From: Gammaproteobacteria bacterium | GTDB taxonomy: Bacteria; Pseudomonadota; Gammaproteobacteria; Pseudomonadales; Azotimanducaceae | Direction of reading: 5' to 3' | Assembly (NCBI GenBank): GCA_009843635.1 | Contig: VYDB01000104.1 | Location: forward strand, 1 to 59,888 | Length of the DNA stretch: 59,888 nt | Shown: in pieces, positions 30,303 to 39,471 of the stretch | Numbering within the stretch: the first letter of the stretch is position 1 | Layout: every line of letters starts with the position of its first letter | Translations under genes and position numbers: made by a program | Notes under the pieces: model-generated | Told to the model about the DNA's origin: nothing | Seen by the model: only the letters and a program-made list of their open reading frames with translations | The model's database searches: none

Positions 30303-31526
30303 TCATGCCTCCCGCAGGCCGCGCAGCCAGCCGGCCGCCTCGACGCCGCTCCTGAATCCATCCTCGTGGAACCCCCACCCGCACCATGCGCCGCAGAACA
30401 AGGTCCGCCGTTGGCCGTTGACCCGCTTCAGGCGGAGCTGCGCCGCCCGGGTCGCGGAGGAAAAGACGGGGTGGCGGTACTCGCGCTCAGCCCAGGACGA
30501 CTTCAACGGACGGGCCGGATTCAGCGTCACGAAGAAGCTCGGCTCGGCGCCAAGGCCCTGCAGCCGGTTCATCCAATAGGTGAACTCGTACTCCCCGTCG
30601 GCAGTGACATGCACGTTCCAGCTCGACCAGGCGACCGGGTCGGACGGCATGACCGATGCATCGGAATGCAGCACCGCCCGGTTCGGCTGATAGCGAATGG
30701 CAGCAAGGGCGCTGCCCTCCTCCGGTGTGGCGTGGATCAGGGCCAGCGCAGCGTCGCTGTGGCAAGCCAGCACCGCATAGTCGAAGCGCTCGCTGCCCCC
30801 TTCGGTTTCAATTTCGACGCCGGAAGCGTCCCTCGCGACGCTGCGAACCGGGCAGCGGCAAAGGATTTCCCCGCTGAAGGACTCAGCGAACGCCCGGAGG
30901 TAACTGCTCGAACCACCGCGGACCACCCGCCACTGCGGGCGCCCCTGCCAGCGCGTCATGCCGTGGTTGGCCATGAAAGCCGCCACATGGCCAATGGGCA
31001 GGGTTCGGGCGCCCTCGCTCGGTACCGACCAAAGGGCGGCGCACATCGGCAACAGATGATGATCCGCAAACGCCGCGGAGTATCCGCCGTCTCGAAGGAA
31101 GGCCGCCAGCGTCCTCGTGTCGCGCTCCGCAACCGAACCTGCCGCGCGGTAGAAGCGCCGGATGTCGTAGAGCATTCGGAGAAAACCGGGGTGAAGCGCG
31201 TTTCGGCGCTGGCAGAAGACCGCCCCAAGGCGGGAGGTGCCGTACTCGAGTCCGCTGGCCAAGCTGACGCTGAAGGACATCTCGGTGGGCTCGGATGCCA
31301 CACCCATTTGGTCCAGCCATGCGGAGAAGAGCGGGTAGTTTTGCCGGTTGAAGACGATGAAGCCCGAGTCCACCGCATGGGCGCGACCGTTCAGCAGCAG
31401 GTTGTGGGTGTCGGTGTGGCCGCCGAGCCGGGGCTCGGCCTCGAACAGGGTGACGTCGGCAAAGGACTGGCAGGCATCGGCTGCCGCTATTCCCGCGATG
31501 CCGCCGCCGACCACGGCTATGCGCAC
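30303..31526 (-). CDS. NAD(P)/FAD-dependent oxidoreductase of the CFA operon
   Basis: 407-residue flavoprotein of the amine-oxidase/desaturase type. The dinucleotide fold is VVGGGIAGIAAADAC with EAEPRLGGHTDTH, and the FAD-closing C-terminal motif is FCGAWCGWGFHEDGFRSGVEAAGWL. Members of this family occur with CFA-like methyltransferases and DUF1365, and in some bacteria oxidise methylated acyl chains (furan fatty acid pathway). GTG start overlaps the desaturase gene by 10 nt. Confidence 0.88.
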   Translation of the reverse strand: MRIAVVGGGIAGIAAADACQSFADVTLFEAEPRLGGHTDTHNLLLNGRAHAVDSGFIVFNRQNYPLFSAWLDQMGVASEPTEMSFSVSLASGLEYGTSRLGAVFCQRRNALHPGFLRMLYDIRRFYRAAGSVAERDTRTLAAFLRDGGYSAAFADHHLLPMCAALWSVPSEGARTLPIGHVAAFMANHGMTRWQGRPQWRVVRGGSSSYLRAFAESFSGEILCRCPVRSVARDASGVEIETEGGSERFDYAVLACHSDAALALIHATPEEGSALAAIRYQPNRAVLHSDASVMPSDPVAWSSWNVHVTADGEYEFTYWMNRLQGLGAEPSFFVTLNPARPLKSSWAEREYRHPVFSSATRAAQLRLKRVNGQRRTLFCGAWCGWGFHEDGFRSGVEAAGWLRGLREA

Positions 31527-32413
31527 TGCCGGCCTTCCTCAAGCACTGCTTGGGGAGGCGTCCTCAACGTCCGGACCAAGTTCAGTTTCTCCAGCAGCTT
31601 AAGACCCAGCCAGCCCAGGTCCAGCTGCCACCAGTAGAATCCGAGGCGGGCGCTCGCGGCGTGCCGGTGATGGTTGTTGTGCCAGCCTTCGCCAAAGGTC
31701 AGCAGGGCCAGCCAAGCATTGTTGCGGCTCCCGTCCGCGGTGGCGAAGCGCCGCCGCCCCATGCGGTGGGAGAGCGAGTTGACCATGAAGGTCGCGTGCA
31801 TCAACGCCACCGTGGGGATCACGTACCCCCAGACCAGCATCTGCCAGCCGCTGGTTTCCGGAAACCGCGGCTCCAGCGCCTCGCCGAGAGCGAACATGCC
31901 GGCTGCAAATACCATGGGCGCGGCCAAATCAAAGCGATTAAGCCAAGCCAGTTCCGGGAACCGTGCCAAGTCCCGAACGCGGTACAGGGGCGTGCGGTAG
32001 TTGGCCCGGCAGAGGAACCACAACATGTGTGACCACCAAAATCCGCGGCGCGAGGCGTGCGGGTCGGCGTCCGTGTCGGCATGGGCGTGGTGCAGGCGGT
32101 GCTGGGCCGCCCACCACAGGGGCCCCCGCTGGGTTGCTGCGGCCCCCAAGAAGGCGAACAGGAACTGCACCGCACGGTTGGCGCGGAAGGCCCGATGCGA
32201 GAAGCAGCGGTGGTAGAAGACGCTGACCGCGAATATCCGCACCGCATAGGACGCGGTGGCGACGGCCAGCTCGATTGCGCTGGTTCCAACCCAGATGGGC
32301 GCGATGCAAGCAAGGTGCAGGGCGATGAACGGCGTGACGCGCAGCCAGTCGACGGCCTCGCCGTGCGCGGCCGGACGATGGGTGGCCCGTCGCAGCTTGA
32401 GAGAGTGTTCCAT
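31517..32413 (-). CDS. Acyl-CoA/acyl-lipid delta-9-type fatty acid desaturase
   Basis: Membrane di-iron desaturase, 298 residues. The three histidine boxes are visible: HRCFSHRAF, HRLHHAHADTDADPH and GWHNNHHRH. Four hydrophobic segments surround them. It introduces a double bond in an acyl chain, which supplies the alkene the downstream CFA-type methyltransferases need. ATG 32413 preceded by GAGGGC was chosen over the ATG at 32443. First gene of a seven-gene minus-strand operon ending in a two-component system. Confidence 0.92.
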   Translation of the reverse strand: MEHSLKLRRATHRPAAHGEAVDWLRVTPFIALHLACIAPIWVGTSAIELAVATASYAVRIFAVSVFYHRCFSHRAFRANRAVQFLFAFLGAAATQRGPLWWAAQHRLHHAHADTDADPHASRRGFWWSHMLWFLCRANYRTPLYRVRDLARFPELAWLNRFDLAAPMVFAAGMFALGEALEPRFPETSGWQMLVWGYVIPTVALMHATFMVNSLSHRMGRRRFATADGSRNNAWLALLTFGEGWHNNHHRHAASARLGFYWWQLDLGWLGLKLLEKLNLVRTLRTPPQAVLEEGRQCA

Positions 32414-32526
32414 GAAGCCCTCGACCGTTATCGCTGGGACCACCCTGCCAAAGCTGCCGTGAACGCAAAGTGAAGAGGCTCGCCGCTGGGCTTCACGCCG
32501 CCTTCACGCCTTTGCGTGCGGGAGCG

Positions 32527-33792
32527 CTAGCGCTGCGCGCAGGGTCCCCGATTCCGAGGCAGGGTGGCGCCAAGCACGACGGCAGCTGCCGCCGCGGACG
32601 CCAGCGACCCGAGCAGGATGCCGAGCTTGTCCGCCACCCAGTAGGTGCCGTTGCCGTGCTCGAAGGCGAGGCTGGCGATGAACAGGCTCATGGTGAAGCC
32701 GATGCCGCAGGCGAAGGCCGCGCCGGTGAGCTGCGCCCAGGTCACGCCTTGGGGGAGTGCCACCCAGCGCAGCAGCACCGCCAAGCCAACCAGCCCCATG
32801 ATGCCGATGGGGTTGCCCAGGAAAAGCCCGAGCGCTATCCCCAAAGTCACGGGCTCGACGAAGTCGGCGAACCCGATTCCCGCAAACGAAATGCCGGCGT
32901 TGGCGAAGGCGAACACCGGCAGCACCACGAAGGCCACCGGCGCGTGCAGGTCGCGCTCCAGTTCCTTGAGCGGCGAACCCCCTGCCCCGTCGCGCAGCAG
33001 GCCCGCTGCCCTATCGTGCAGCGGGATGCAAAAGGCGATCAACACGCCTGCCAGGGTCGCGTGCACCCCGGACTTGAGCAGTGCCACCCAGAGCACTAGG
33101 CCCAGCAGCACGTAGGCGGTCACGTTCATCACGCCCCGGCGGTTGAGCGCCACGCCCACCAGCAGCGCCACGCCGGCAACGGCCAGCATGCCGGGCGACA
33201 GTTCCGCCGTGTAGAACAGCGCGATGATCACGATGGCGGCCAAGTCGTCAAAGATCGCCAGCGCCAGCAGGAACGCCTTCAGCGACACCGGCACCCGGTC
33301 GCCGAACGCGCGCAGCAGCGCCAGGGCGAAGGCGATGTCGGTGGCCGCCGGGATGGCCCAGCCGTCCATGGCCCCCGAATTCCCCCAGTTCAGGGCCGCG
33401 TAGATGCATGCGGGCGCCAGAATGCCGCCGGTAGCGCCCACCGCCGGCAGGGCAACGCGCTCAGCCGACGACAGCTCGCCTTCACACACCTCGCGCTTGA
33501 CCTCAAGGCCGATGAGAAAGAAGAACACGGCCATCAGCCCGTCGTTGATCCACAGCAGCAGGGGCTTGTCGATCCCGGCCTCGCCGACGTGAACGGCGAG
33601 GCGCGTGTCCAGCAACAGCTCATAGGCCGACACGAGCGGCGTGTTGGCCGCGACCATCGCCAGCACCGTGGCACCAAGCAGCAGGATGCCGCCGGCCGAC
33701 TCAAGCCGAATAAAGCTCAGCAAGGCCGAGGAAAGACCCGGCCGGTCCTGTTCGGTGGGCACTGCTCCGCTCGTTCCTGCGCTGTTTTCCAT
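32527..33792 (-). CDS. nhaA: Na+/H+ antiporter NhaA
   Basis: Inner-membrane antiporter exporting Na+ for H+, important for salt and alkaline tolerance. The 421 residues have about twelve helices. The transport-site aspartate pair is in LALAIFDDLAAIVIIALFY. The N-terminal signature VFFFLIGLEVKRE and the crossing helix region AIPAATDIAFALALL are present. The gene lies 113 bp upstream of the lipid operon on the same strand; a salt/alkali link with the nearby compatible-solute genes is reasonable but not proven. Confidence 0.96.
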   Translation of the reverse strand: MENSAGTSGAVPTEQDRPGLSSALLSFIRLESAGGILLLGATVLAMVAANTPLVSAYELLLDTRLAVHVGEAGIDKPLLLWINDGLMAVFFFLIGLEVKREVCEGELSSAERVALPAVGATGGILAPACIYAALNWGNSGAMDGWAIPAATDIAFALALLRAFGDRVPVSLKAFLLALAIFDDLAAIVIIALFYTAELSPGMLAVAGVALLVGVALNRRGVMNVTAYVLLGLVLWVALLKSGVHATLAGVLIAFCIPLHDRAAGLLRDGAGGSPLKELERDLHAPVAFVVLPVFAFANAGISFAGIGFADFVEPVTLGIALGLFLGNPIGIMGLVGLAVLLRWVALPQGVTWAQLTGAAFACGIGFTMSLFIASLAFEHGNGTYWVADKLGILLGSLASAAAAAVVLGATLPRNRGPCAQR

Positions 33793-33871
33793 GACAAATC
33801 ACTCACGGGCTGCTCGTGCTGACCATGCCCCAGCGCTAATGGCTGGACCCCGCAATGCCGCAGATTCTGCG

Positions 33872-34105
33872 TCAGGCCGCGTTCGGCGCTTGGGCAGCAG
33901 GCCGCTTGATGCGATTCTCCACCATCTCCCCATGCAATCGGCGGATGCAGTCGCTGCCGGTCTTGACAAATAAGAAGGGAAGAAGCCCATGCAACAGGCA
34001 GGCGATGCCGCCAGCCAGCATGGCGGCCCCGAAACCAGTGGCTTTTTTCAGGTGTTGCGGATAGGTTTCACCAACCTCCCGCAAGTGCTCGTCCATTCGG
34101 TTCAT
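33872..34105 (-). CDS. DUF6356 small membrane protein
   Basis: About 77 residues with one long hydrophobic region (FGAAMLAGGIACLLHGLLPFLFV) and the family pattern HLREVGETYPQHLKKATGFG before it and TGSDCIRRLHGEMV after it, which I recognise as DUF6356 (unknown function, common in proteobacteria). ATG 34105 (MNRMDEHL) is used; ATG 34096 is equally possible, and neither has a strong SD. Stands alone before the divergent Lrp-type regulator. Confidence 0.65.
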   Translation of the reverse strand: MNRMDEHLREVGETYPQHLKKATGFGAAMLAGGIACLLHGLLPFLFVKTGSDCIRRLHGEMVENRIKRPAAQAPNAA

Positions 34106-34264
34106 CCGATTTCGACAATTAGTTAAAGCACAACAACAATATCCCAATTCTTAGAGTAAGATATTCCAATCTATACGACGCAATTCATCTTTAATGGAAA
34201 ATATTTCTCATTCGGTTGATGATTGTCCGATTGCGAACCGGCCAGTGCAGGCGGGAACGCACTG
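34106..34264. promoter_or_regulatory. AT-rich divergent promoter region
   Basis: This 159-bp gap is clearly AT-rich compared with the surrounding DNA, with runs such as AAAATATTTCTC and AGATATTCC. It separates the divergent DUF6356 and Lrp-type genes and probably contains both promoters and an Lrp autoregulation site. No exact operator can be assigned. Confidence 0.45.
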
Positions 34265-34756
34265 ATGCAACCCGTCGCCTTGGACCGCACCGACCTCAAG
34301 ATACTCGATCTGCTTCAGCACGATGCCACGCTATCCACCGCGGAAGTCGCCGAGGCGGTTGGCTTGAGCACCACGCCCTGCTGGCGGCGCATTCAGAATC
34401 TGGAAAAAGAGGGCGTGATCACCCGGCGCGTGGCGTTGCTCGACCGCGACCACCTCAATGTCGGAATGGACGCTTTCGTCACCATCCGCACCAACCAGCA
34501 CAACAGGCGATGGCTGGAGGCGTTCGCAAGCGCGGTGGCGGCGTTCCCGGAAGTCATCGAGCTTTATCGGATGAGCGGCGACGTTGATTACCTGATGCGG
34601 GTGGTCGTGCCGGACATTGCCGCCTACGATGACTTCTACCAACGCCTGATCCGGTCGATCGACCTGTCCGACGTCAGCTCAAGCTTCGCCATGGAGCGCA
34701 TCAAGTACACGACGGTGCTGCCGCTGAAGCACGCGCCGCGCCGAATCGCACGTTGA
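34265..34756 (+). CDS. Lrp/AsnC family transcriptional regulator
   Basis: 163 residues. N-terminal helix-turn-helix (ALDRTDLKILDLLQHDATLS then VAEAVGLSTTPCWRRIQNLEKEGVI) and C-terminal RAM ligand-binding domain (DAFVTIRTNQHN, VIELYRMSGDVDYLMRVVV). The short form of the HTH and the SSSFAMERIKYTTVLPL end are typical. Such regulators respond to amino acids; the target genes are not evident. ATG 34265 follows GCGGGAAC at good spacing, preferred to TTG 34223. Confidence 0.93.
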   Translation: MQPVALDRTDLKILDLLQHDATLSTAEVAEAVGLSTTPCWRRIQNLEKEGVITRRVALLDRDHLNVGMDAFVTIRTNQHNRRWLEAFASAVAAFPEVIELYRMSGDVDYLMRVVVPDIAAYDDFYQRLIRSIDLSDVSSSFAMERIKYTTVLPLKHAPRRIAR

Positions 34757-34772
34757 GCTTGACGGCCTAGCT

Positions 34773-35219
34773 TCAGCCCGTCCGGCGCTCCTTGATGCAG
34801 GTTCTGCGGATCAGCTCGTCATCGACGAACCAGTGCCAGGTGCGTCCCCGGCGGTCGTTGCCCTCGTTGATCTGGATCATCTCGTAGAGGTAGCTGCCCG
34901 GCATGTCCTTGCGGATCCAGTTGAGCACGATGGTGCGCTCATCCACCTCCCAGGCGGAGCCGGCAATTCGCTCGTTGTCCCACCAGATGCGCCCGTCCCG
35001 ATAGATGGCGGGGAATTCGATCTGCTCGCGCTTGCCGTCCGGCCATGTATAGGTGTTGGTCTGAAAGTAGTCGTGGGGACCCGAGGCCGGGAAGGTGCAG
35101 GACAGGTGGGATGCGTGGCGGTCCTGCACCGTGCCGTCCGGGTCGATATGGATGTACTCGCCTAGCCATTCGCCTTCGTGGCGGACCAGCACTGGCATGC
35201 CGGATCGAATGTCGCCCAT
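34773..35219 (-). CDS. DUF3598-type calycin-like protein
   Basis: 148-residue soluble protein rich in beta strands, matching my memory of DUF3598 proteins (GMPVLVRHEGEWLGEYIHID, TNTYTWPDGKREQIEFPA, RTWHWFVDDELIRRT). A lipocalin-like barrel that binds a small hydrophobic ligand is likely from fold analogy; no catalytic motif is seen. It is divergent from the TonB-receptor operon and has a good promoter (TTGACA, 17 bp, TACAAA at 35305-35277) that overlaps the shared 17-bp motif. Confidence 0.6.
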   Translation of the reverse strand: MGDIRSGMPVLVRHEGEWLGEYIHIDPDGTVQDRHASHLSCTFPASGPHDYFQTNTYTWPDGKREQIEFPAIYRDGRIWWDNERIAGSAWEVDERTIVLNWIRKDMPGSYLYEMIQINEGNDRRGRTWHWFVDDELIRRTCIKERRTG

Positions 35220-35291
35220 GGTTCCTCCTGTTCCGGGGTTCGTCGGTCGCTGCGGAATCTCTCCCGCCTATTGCAATTTGTATTAAAGATG

Positions 35292-35308
35292 TATCATTAT
35301 GTCAATTA
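35292..35308 (+). promoter_or_regulatory. Shared operator-like motif, copy 1
   Basis: TATCATTATGTCAATTA, one of three copies of TATCATTANGTCANTWR found in this window (others 44987-45003 and 55356-55372), all in divergent intergenic regions. On the minus strand it overlaps the TTGACA -35 box of the DUF3598-type gene, where binding would block transcription. It lies 134 bp upstream of the TonB receptor. Confidence 0.55.
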
Positions 35309-35442
35309 GGGTGTTCTGTCGCTGACTACAGCGTTTGTCCGCAGCTTATCCGTCGCGCAAGCTAGCGGCGCAGCGCCCGAACCGGGTTCAAGGAAACCCC
35401 TAGGGGAAACCCGAAAAAGAAGTCCAATCAAGGAGGCCCGCC

Positions 35443-37911
35443 ATGACGTTTTGCAGATTCCGATCGCTAGCCACCCGCCTTGTGGCGCTAACCGTGCTGA
35501 TTCCAGGCGCTGCGGTGGCCCAAGGCGCACCCGAAGCCGCCGAGGCCAGCGGCCCGATCGAGGAGATCCTCGTCACCGCCCGCAAGCGCACCGAGACCTT
35601 GCAGGACACGCCGGTGGCGGTGACCGTGGTCACGGCGGATCAAATCGAGGACTTTGGCGTCCAGAGCCTAGCCGACATCTCCAAGATGACCGCCGGCCTG
35701 CTGTTCGACTCGGAGTTCACCCGCGGCGCCAACCGTCCGGTGATTCGTGGCCAAGCCAACATTTTGGGCGACTCCGGCGTCTCCTACTTCATCGACGGCG
35801 TTTACGTCTCCGGCTCCATCGACGACTACGACCTGGACGACGTGGAACGCATCGAGATCGTCAAGGGACCGCAAAGCGCGCTGTACGGCCGCAACACCTA
35901 TTCCGGAGCCATCAATCTTGTGACCCGCTCCCCGGGGGACGAACTGCGGGCAAACGTCGAGGCGGAGATAGCGGGCGACGAGGAGTTTCTGGTGCGCGCC
36001 TCGATATCCGGGCCGTTAAGCGACACCCTAGCTGCCGGGCTGACCCTGCGGCACTACGAAATGGGTGGCCACGTGAAGAACGAGTTTGACGGCAAGGACA
36101 TCGGCAAGCAGGAGTCACGCTCGATTTCGGGTGTGCTGAGCTTCACCCCCAACGAAAGGCTCACCGCCAGAGCCCGGGCCTACTACGCCGAACGGGACGA
36201 CGGCCAGCCGGCCATTTTTGCCCGGCGCTACTTCGACAACAACTGCTATCCGGATGACGGCGCTCTTTACGGCGGCGCCGGCCGTTACTTCTGCGGCACG
36301 GTCAAGCCGGGCGACGTCAATATTGATTGGCCGGTGCAGGCGCCGGGAGCGGGCCTCACGGACGATGCGCTGCAGCTCAGCCTCAAGGTGGACTACGACC
36401 TCAACGAGCAATGGCAGCTCACTTACATCGCCGGCTACGGCGAGCGGGACGCCGAGGAAGTGTACGACGGCGACTACCTGCCCACTTCGTTTCAGGTGAG
36501 CAACTTCACGCCCAACGGCTTTCCGTTCGCCGGGTTCCCGGTACCCCCGTTCTCATACGCGTACGTCGGCAGCATGACCGACTTTACGTTTGCCAACGCC
36601 GCCGAAACGGACGAATGGTCGCAGGAGGTGCAGCTGGCGTTCGATGCCGACCGGGTGCGCGGGCTGGTTGGCGCCTACTACTACAAGCAAGACCGCACCA
36701 CGCGGGACATTCGCGAGGTTTCCGACGAGCAGCAGGCGCTGGCCCAACGCAATTGGTTCGCGGAATTCCTGCGCATGCAAGGCGTGTGCGCGGCGAACCC
36801 CATCTGCGGCTCCATGGCGCCCTTCTTCGGCCCCACCATCGTGGTGCCCAGGGACGTGAACGACATCGAGATAGAGAACGCAGCGGTGTTCGGCTTGGTG
36901 TCGTTCGACTTGGCGGACAATCTCACCGCCACGCTCGAAGCGCGCTATCAGGACGAAGACATCGATCAGCGCGCGGTCGCCCAGGACCTCGGCGGGCCTG
37001 CGGGCGAGCCGGTGATCAGTTCCGCCAGCTTCGATGGCTTCCTGCCGCGCGTGACGCTCGACTGGCAGCCGACGGACAGCCACCTGCTCTACGTGACCTA
37101 CGCGGAAGGCACCAAGCCGGGCGGCTTCAACAGCACGGTGGCCATTGAGGCGGGCGTTCCGACCTACGACGAGGAGGAGGTCAAGAGCATCGAACTCGGC
37201 GCCAAGAGCGTCCTGGCGGATGGTCAGGTACGGGCCAACGTCGCCCTCTTCTTCAACGAATTGACCGGATACCAGCTCACGCAAAACGTGCAGGCCGGGC
37301 AAAACGCGCAGTCCGCCACCGTCAATGCGGGCGATGCGGACATCAATGGCCTGGAAGCTGAATTACTCTTGAATCCCAGCGAGATAGCGGGCCTCACGCT
37401 ACGGTTCAACTACGCTTACACCGACGCTGAGTACACTGAAGGCTTCGACCAGAACGAAGGGGTGCTGCTCGACGTGCTCGACGACCGCTCGATCGACTGC
37501 TCGACGGGCGACCAGTTTCCCGATGTTGATGGTTGCCAATCCTTGTTCGGCTCCATTGACGGCAAGCAGATACCGAGAACCGCCGAACACCAGATGTTTG
37601 CGGACGTTGAGTATCGCCGCCCCCTGACCAACGGTTGGGAATGGTACGCGGGGGTGAGCTACATCTTCGAGTCCAGCAAGTTCGCCCAAGTCCACAACTT
37701 GGCTGAGACTGGGGACACGTCGGTGGTCAACGCCCGCATGGGGCTGATCAGCGACCGCTACTCGATTCGCGTTTTCGGCCGCAACCTGAACGGCGAGGAA
37801 ACTGCCTACAACGTGATTCGCTACGCGGAGCCGTCAGCATTCCGCCGCAACTTCATTGCCTCGCCCCGGCGGGACACCTATTTCGGGATCAGCTTGGCGG
37901 TGCATCTGTAG
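35443..37911 (+). CDS. TonB-dependent outer-membrane receptor
   Basis: 822-residue receptor. Signal peptide (1-30, ending AAVAQGAP), TonB-box-like EEILVTARKRTETLQDTP, plug domain (about 50-165, with GDSGVSYFIDGVY and RIEIVKGPQSALYGRNTYSGAINLVT) and a 22-strand barrel with the typical TKPGGFNSTV near 565. It imports a large or scarce substrate across the outer membrane using TonB energy. A strong SD (AAGGAGG) precedes the ATG. First gene of an operon with a flavin monoamine oxidase and a DUF1838 protein, so the substrate may be an amine-bearing or aromatic compound; no siderophore genes are near. Confidence 0.93.
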   Translation: MTFCRFRSLATRLVALTVLIPGAAVAQGAPEAAEASGPIEEILVTARKRTETLQDTPVAVTVVTADQIEDFGVQSLADISKMTAGLLFDSEFTRGANRPVIRGQANILGDSGVSYFIDGVYVSGSIDDYDLDDVERIEIVKGPQSALYGRNTYSGAINLVTRSPGDELRANVEAEIAGDEEFLVRASISGPLSDTLAAGLTLRHYEMGGHVKNEFDGKDIGKQESRSISGVLSFTPNERLTARARAYYAERDDGQPAIFARRYFDNNCYPDDGALYGGAGRYFCGTVKPGDVNIDWPVQAPGAGLTDDALQLSLKVDYDLNEQWQLTYIAGYGERDAEEVYDGDYLPTSFQVSNFTPNGFPFAGFPVPPFSYAYVGSMTDFTFANAAETDEWSQEVQLAFDADRVRGLVGAYYYKQDRTTRDIREVSDEQQALAQRNWFAEFLRMQGVCAANPICGSMAPFFGPTIVVPRDVNDIEIENAAVFGLVSFDLADNLTATLEARYQDEDIDQRAVAQDLGGPAGEPVISSASFDGFLPRVTLDWQPTDSHLLYVTYAEGTKPGGFNSTVAIEAGVPTYDEEEVKSIELGAKSVLADGQVRANVALFFNELTGYQLTQNVQAGQNAQSATVNAGDADINGLEAELLLNPSEIAGLTLRFNYAYTDAEYTEGFDQNEGVLLDVLDDRSIDCSTGDQFPDVDGCQSLFGSIDGKQIPRTAEHQMFADVEYRRPLTNGWEWYAGVSYIFESSKFAQVHNLAETGDTSVVNARMGLISDRYSIRVFGRNLNGEETAYNVIRYAEPSAFRRNFIASPRRDTYFGISLAVHL

Positions 37912-37922
37912 CGGCTTGCAGC

Positions 37923-39422
37923 TTGCCTACTGATAGCTGTTCAAGGGCCGCACGCCCTTTCCCCTTGGGAATTCGGCCAACCGAAGCGCGAACCGAAGGT
38001 TCGCGCGGCGTCGGCAGAAGGAAGGCCCTAAAGGCGCTCGGCCTGTCGGCGCTGGCGCTCGGCAGCGGGATCGGACCCCGCGCCGCCGCGTTGCCCAAAG
38101 CAGACGTGCTGGTGTTGGGCGCGGGTGTGGCGGGCCTCGCCGCCGCCCGTCGCATCGCTGCCTCCGGCGCGCGGCCATTGGTCCTGGAAGCTCGCGGCCG
38201 ACCGGGCGGCAGAACATACACCCGTTTCGACCTGCCCGACCGCGCCGAGTTCGGGGCCGTGGAAATCGGCGACTCCTACACGCGTACGCACGCCTTGGCA
38301 CAGGCTTGCGGCCTAAGGATCGCACCCTTGGCGGGTGGACGATCAACAGGCTTGACGCTGCACGTCAATGGGCAAACGCTGGCGTCCGGTGATTGGCCGA
38401 ATTCGTCCGCCAACCCATTGGCCGGCACCGAGCGCCAAGTCCTGCCGAGCCGCCTTGAAGCGCATTACCTCGCATCCGACATTCCGCTCACGCAGGCCGC
38501 TGCCTGGGACCTCCCAACCATGCGGCCCCATGATCGTTCAATCGCCACCGAACTTCGCGCCCGAGGGGTGTCCGAAGAAGCATTGAAGCTGGTCAACGTC
38601 ACCGGCAACCACAATCACAGCGACGCGGTGAGCGTTCTTCCTTGGTGGCGCAGCGCCCTGTTGTTTCGCCAAGCCTCCGGCGTCGGAACCTTCGTTCAGG
38701 GCTGCGCATCGCTGGCCAAGTGCCTTGCTGCCGAGCTGGGCGAAGCGGTGCGCTACGGCAGCGTCGTGACCAGAATCGCCACGGATCGGGGCCAATTGAA
38801 GGTGACGCTAGCCGATGGCACCGAGTTTCGTGCCCGCCACTGCATCTGCACCCTGCCCCTCCCCGCCCTGCGCAACGTGCGGCTCGAATTGCCGTTGGAC
38901 GCCACCCAACGCCGCGTCATTGCCCAAGCAGACTACACCCAGGCCACGGTGGCAATGTTCGACGCCGACCCCTTCTGGAAGGAGGACGGACTGGCGCCCG
39001 CGATGTGGACGGACTCGCCGCTCGAGCGTCTTTTTCCGCGACGGCATCCTGAGACCGGTGAATGCATTGGCTTCAAGGCCTTCGTCAATGGCGCTGGCGC
39101 GAAGGCGCTGGACGATTTGGACGAAGCGGCCTTTGCCAAACTGGCCTTGGCGACGTTCGCGCGGGTTCGGCCAAGCTCAAACGGTCGTGTGCGCTACTTG
39201 GCGCGGCACTCCTGGGGAGCGGACCCATTCGCGGGCGGCGCCTACGCAGCCTGGCCGCCCGGCGAAGTGGCCGAATGGCGCGCTGCCGTGCGCAGGCCCG
39301 CCGGGCCAGTGCGCTTCGCAGGTGAACACACGGCCAACGCCCCCGGTGTGGAGGGCGCGATTCGATCCGGCGAAGATGCCGCAGCGGCAATACTCGACTC
39401 TTCGCCAAAGGCGGCGTCATGA
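37923..39422 (+). CDS. Tat-exported flavin monoamine oxidase family protein
   Basis: FAD-dependent amine oxidase of about 499 residues. The signal region GRRKALKALGLSALALGSG has a twin-arginine motif, so folded export by Tat is likely. The FAD fold is DVLVLGAGVAGLAAARRIAA with EARGRPGGRTYT, and the C-terminal FAD motif is RFAGEHTANAPGVEGAIRSG. It oxidises an amine in the periplasm. TTG 37923 is the only start before the signal; TTG 37965 is possible. A 21-bp palindrome interrupts the codons just before the Tat motif, so the first 30 residues may not be original. Confidence 0.85.
   Translation: MPTDSCSRAARPFPLGIRPTEARTEGSRGVGRRKALKALGLSALALGSGIGPRAAALPKADVLVLGAGVAGLAAARRIAASGARPLVLEARGRPGGRTYTRFDLPDRAEFGAVEIGDSYTRTHALAQACGLRIAPLAGGRSTGLTLHVNGQTLASGDWPNSSANPLAGTERQVLPSRLEAHYLASDIPLTQAAAWDLPTMRPHDRSIATELRARGVSEEALKLVNVTGNHNHSDAVSVLPWWRSALLFRQASGVGTFVQGCASLAKCLAAELGEAVRYGSVVTRIATDRGQLKVTLADGTEFRARHCICTLPLPALRNVRLELPLDATQRRVIAQADYTQATVAMFDADPFWKEDGLAPAMWTDSPLERLFPRRHPETGECIGFKAFVNGAGAKALDDLDEAAFAKLALATFARVRPSSNGRVRYLARHSWGADPFAGGAYAAWPPGEVAEWRAAVRRPAGPVRFAGEHTANAPGVEGAIRSGEDAAAAILDSSPKAAS
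37986..38006. repeat. Palindrome inside the 5' end of the monoamine oxidase gene
   Basis: GCGCGAACC, loop GAA, GGTTCGCGC: a perfect 9-bp stem. The core CGAACCGAAGGTTCG occurs again at 42220-42234 inside the REP element there, so it belongs to the same interspersed palindrome family. Confidence 0.7.
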
Positions 39423-39471
39423 GCCGACAGCCGCGCTGTTTTGGAGAAGCTCAATTGGAGGAGCCAACACC

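Noticed and set aside
35391-35412. CCCCTAGGGG palindrome in the TonB-receptor leader as a riboswitch part
   Set aside because: Only a 10-bp palindrome with no conserved riboswitch core; no cobalamin or other aptamer signature seen.
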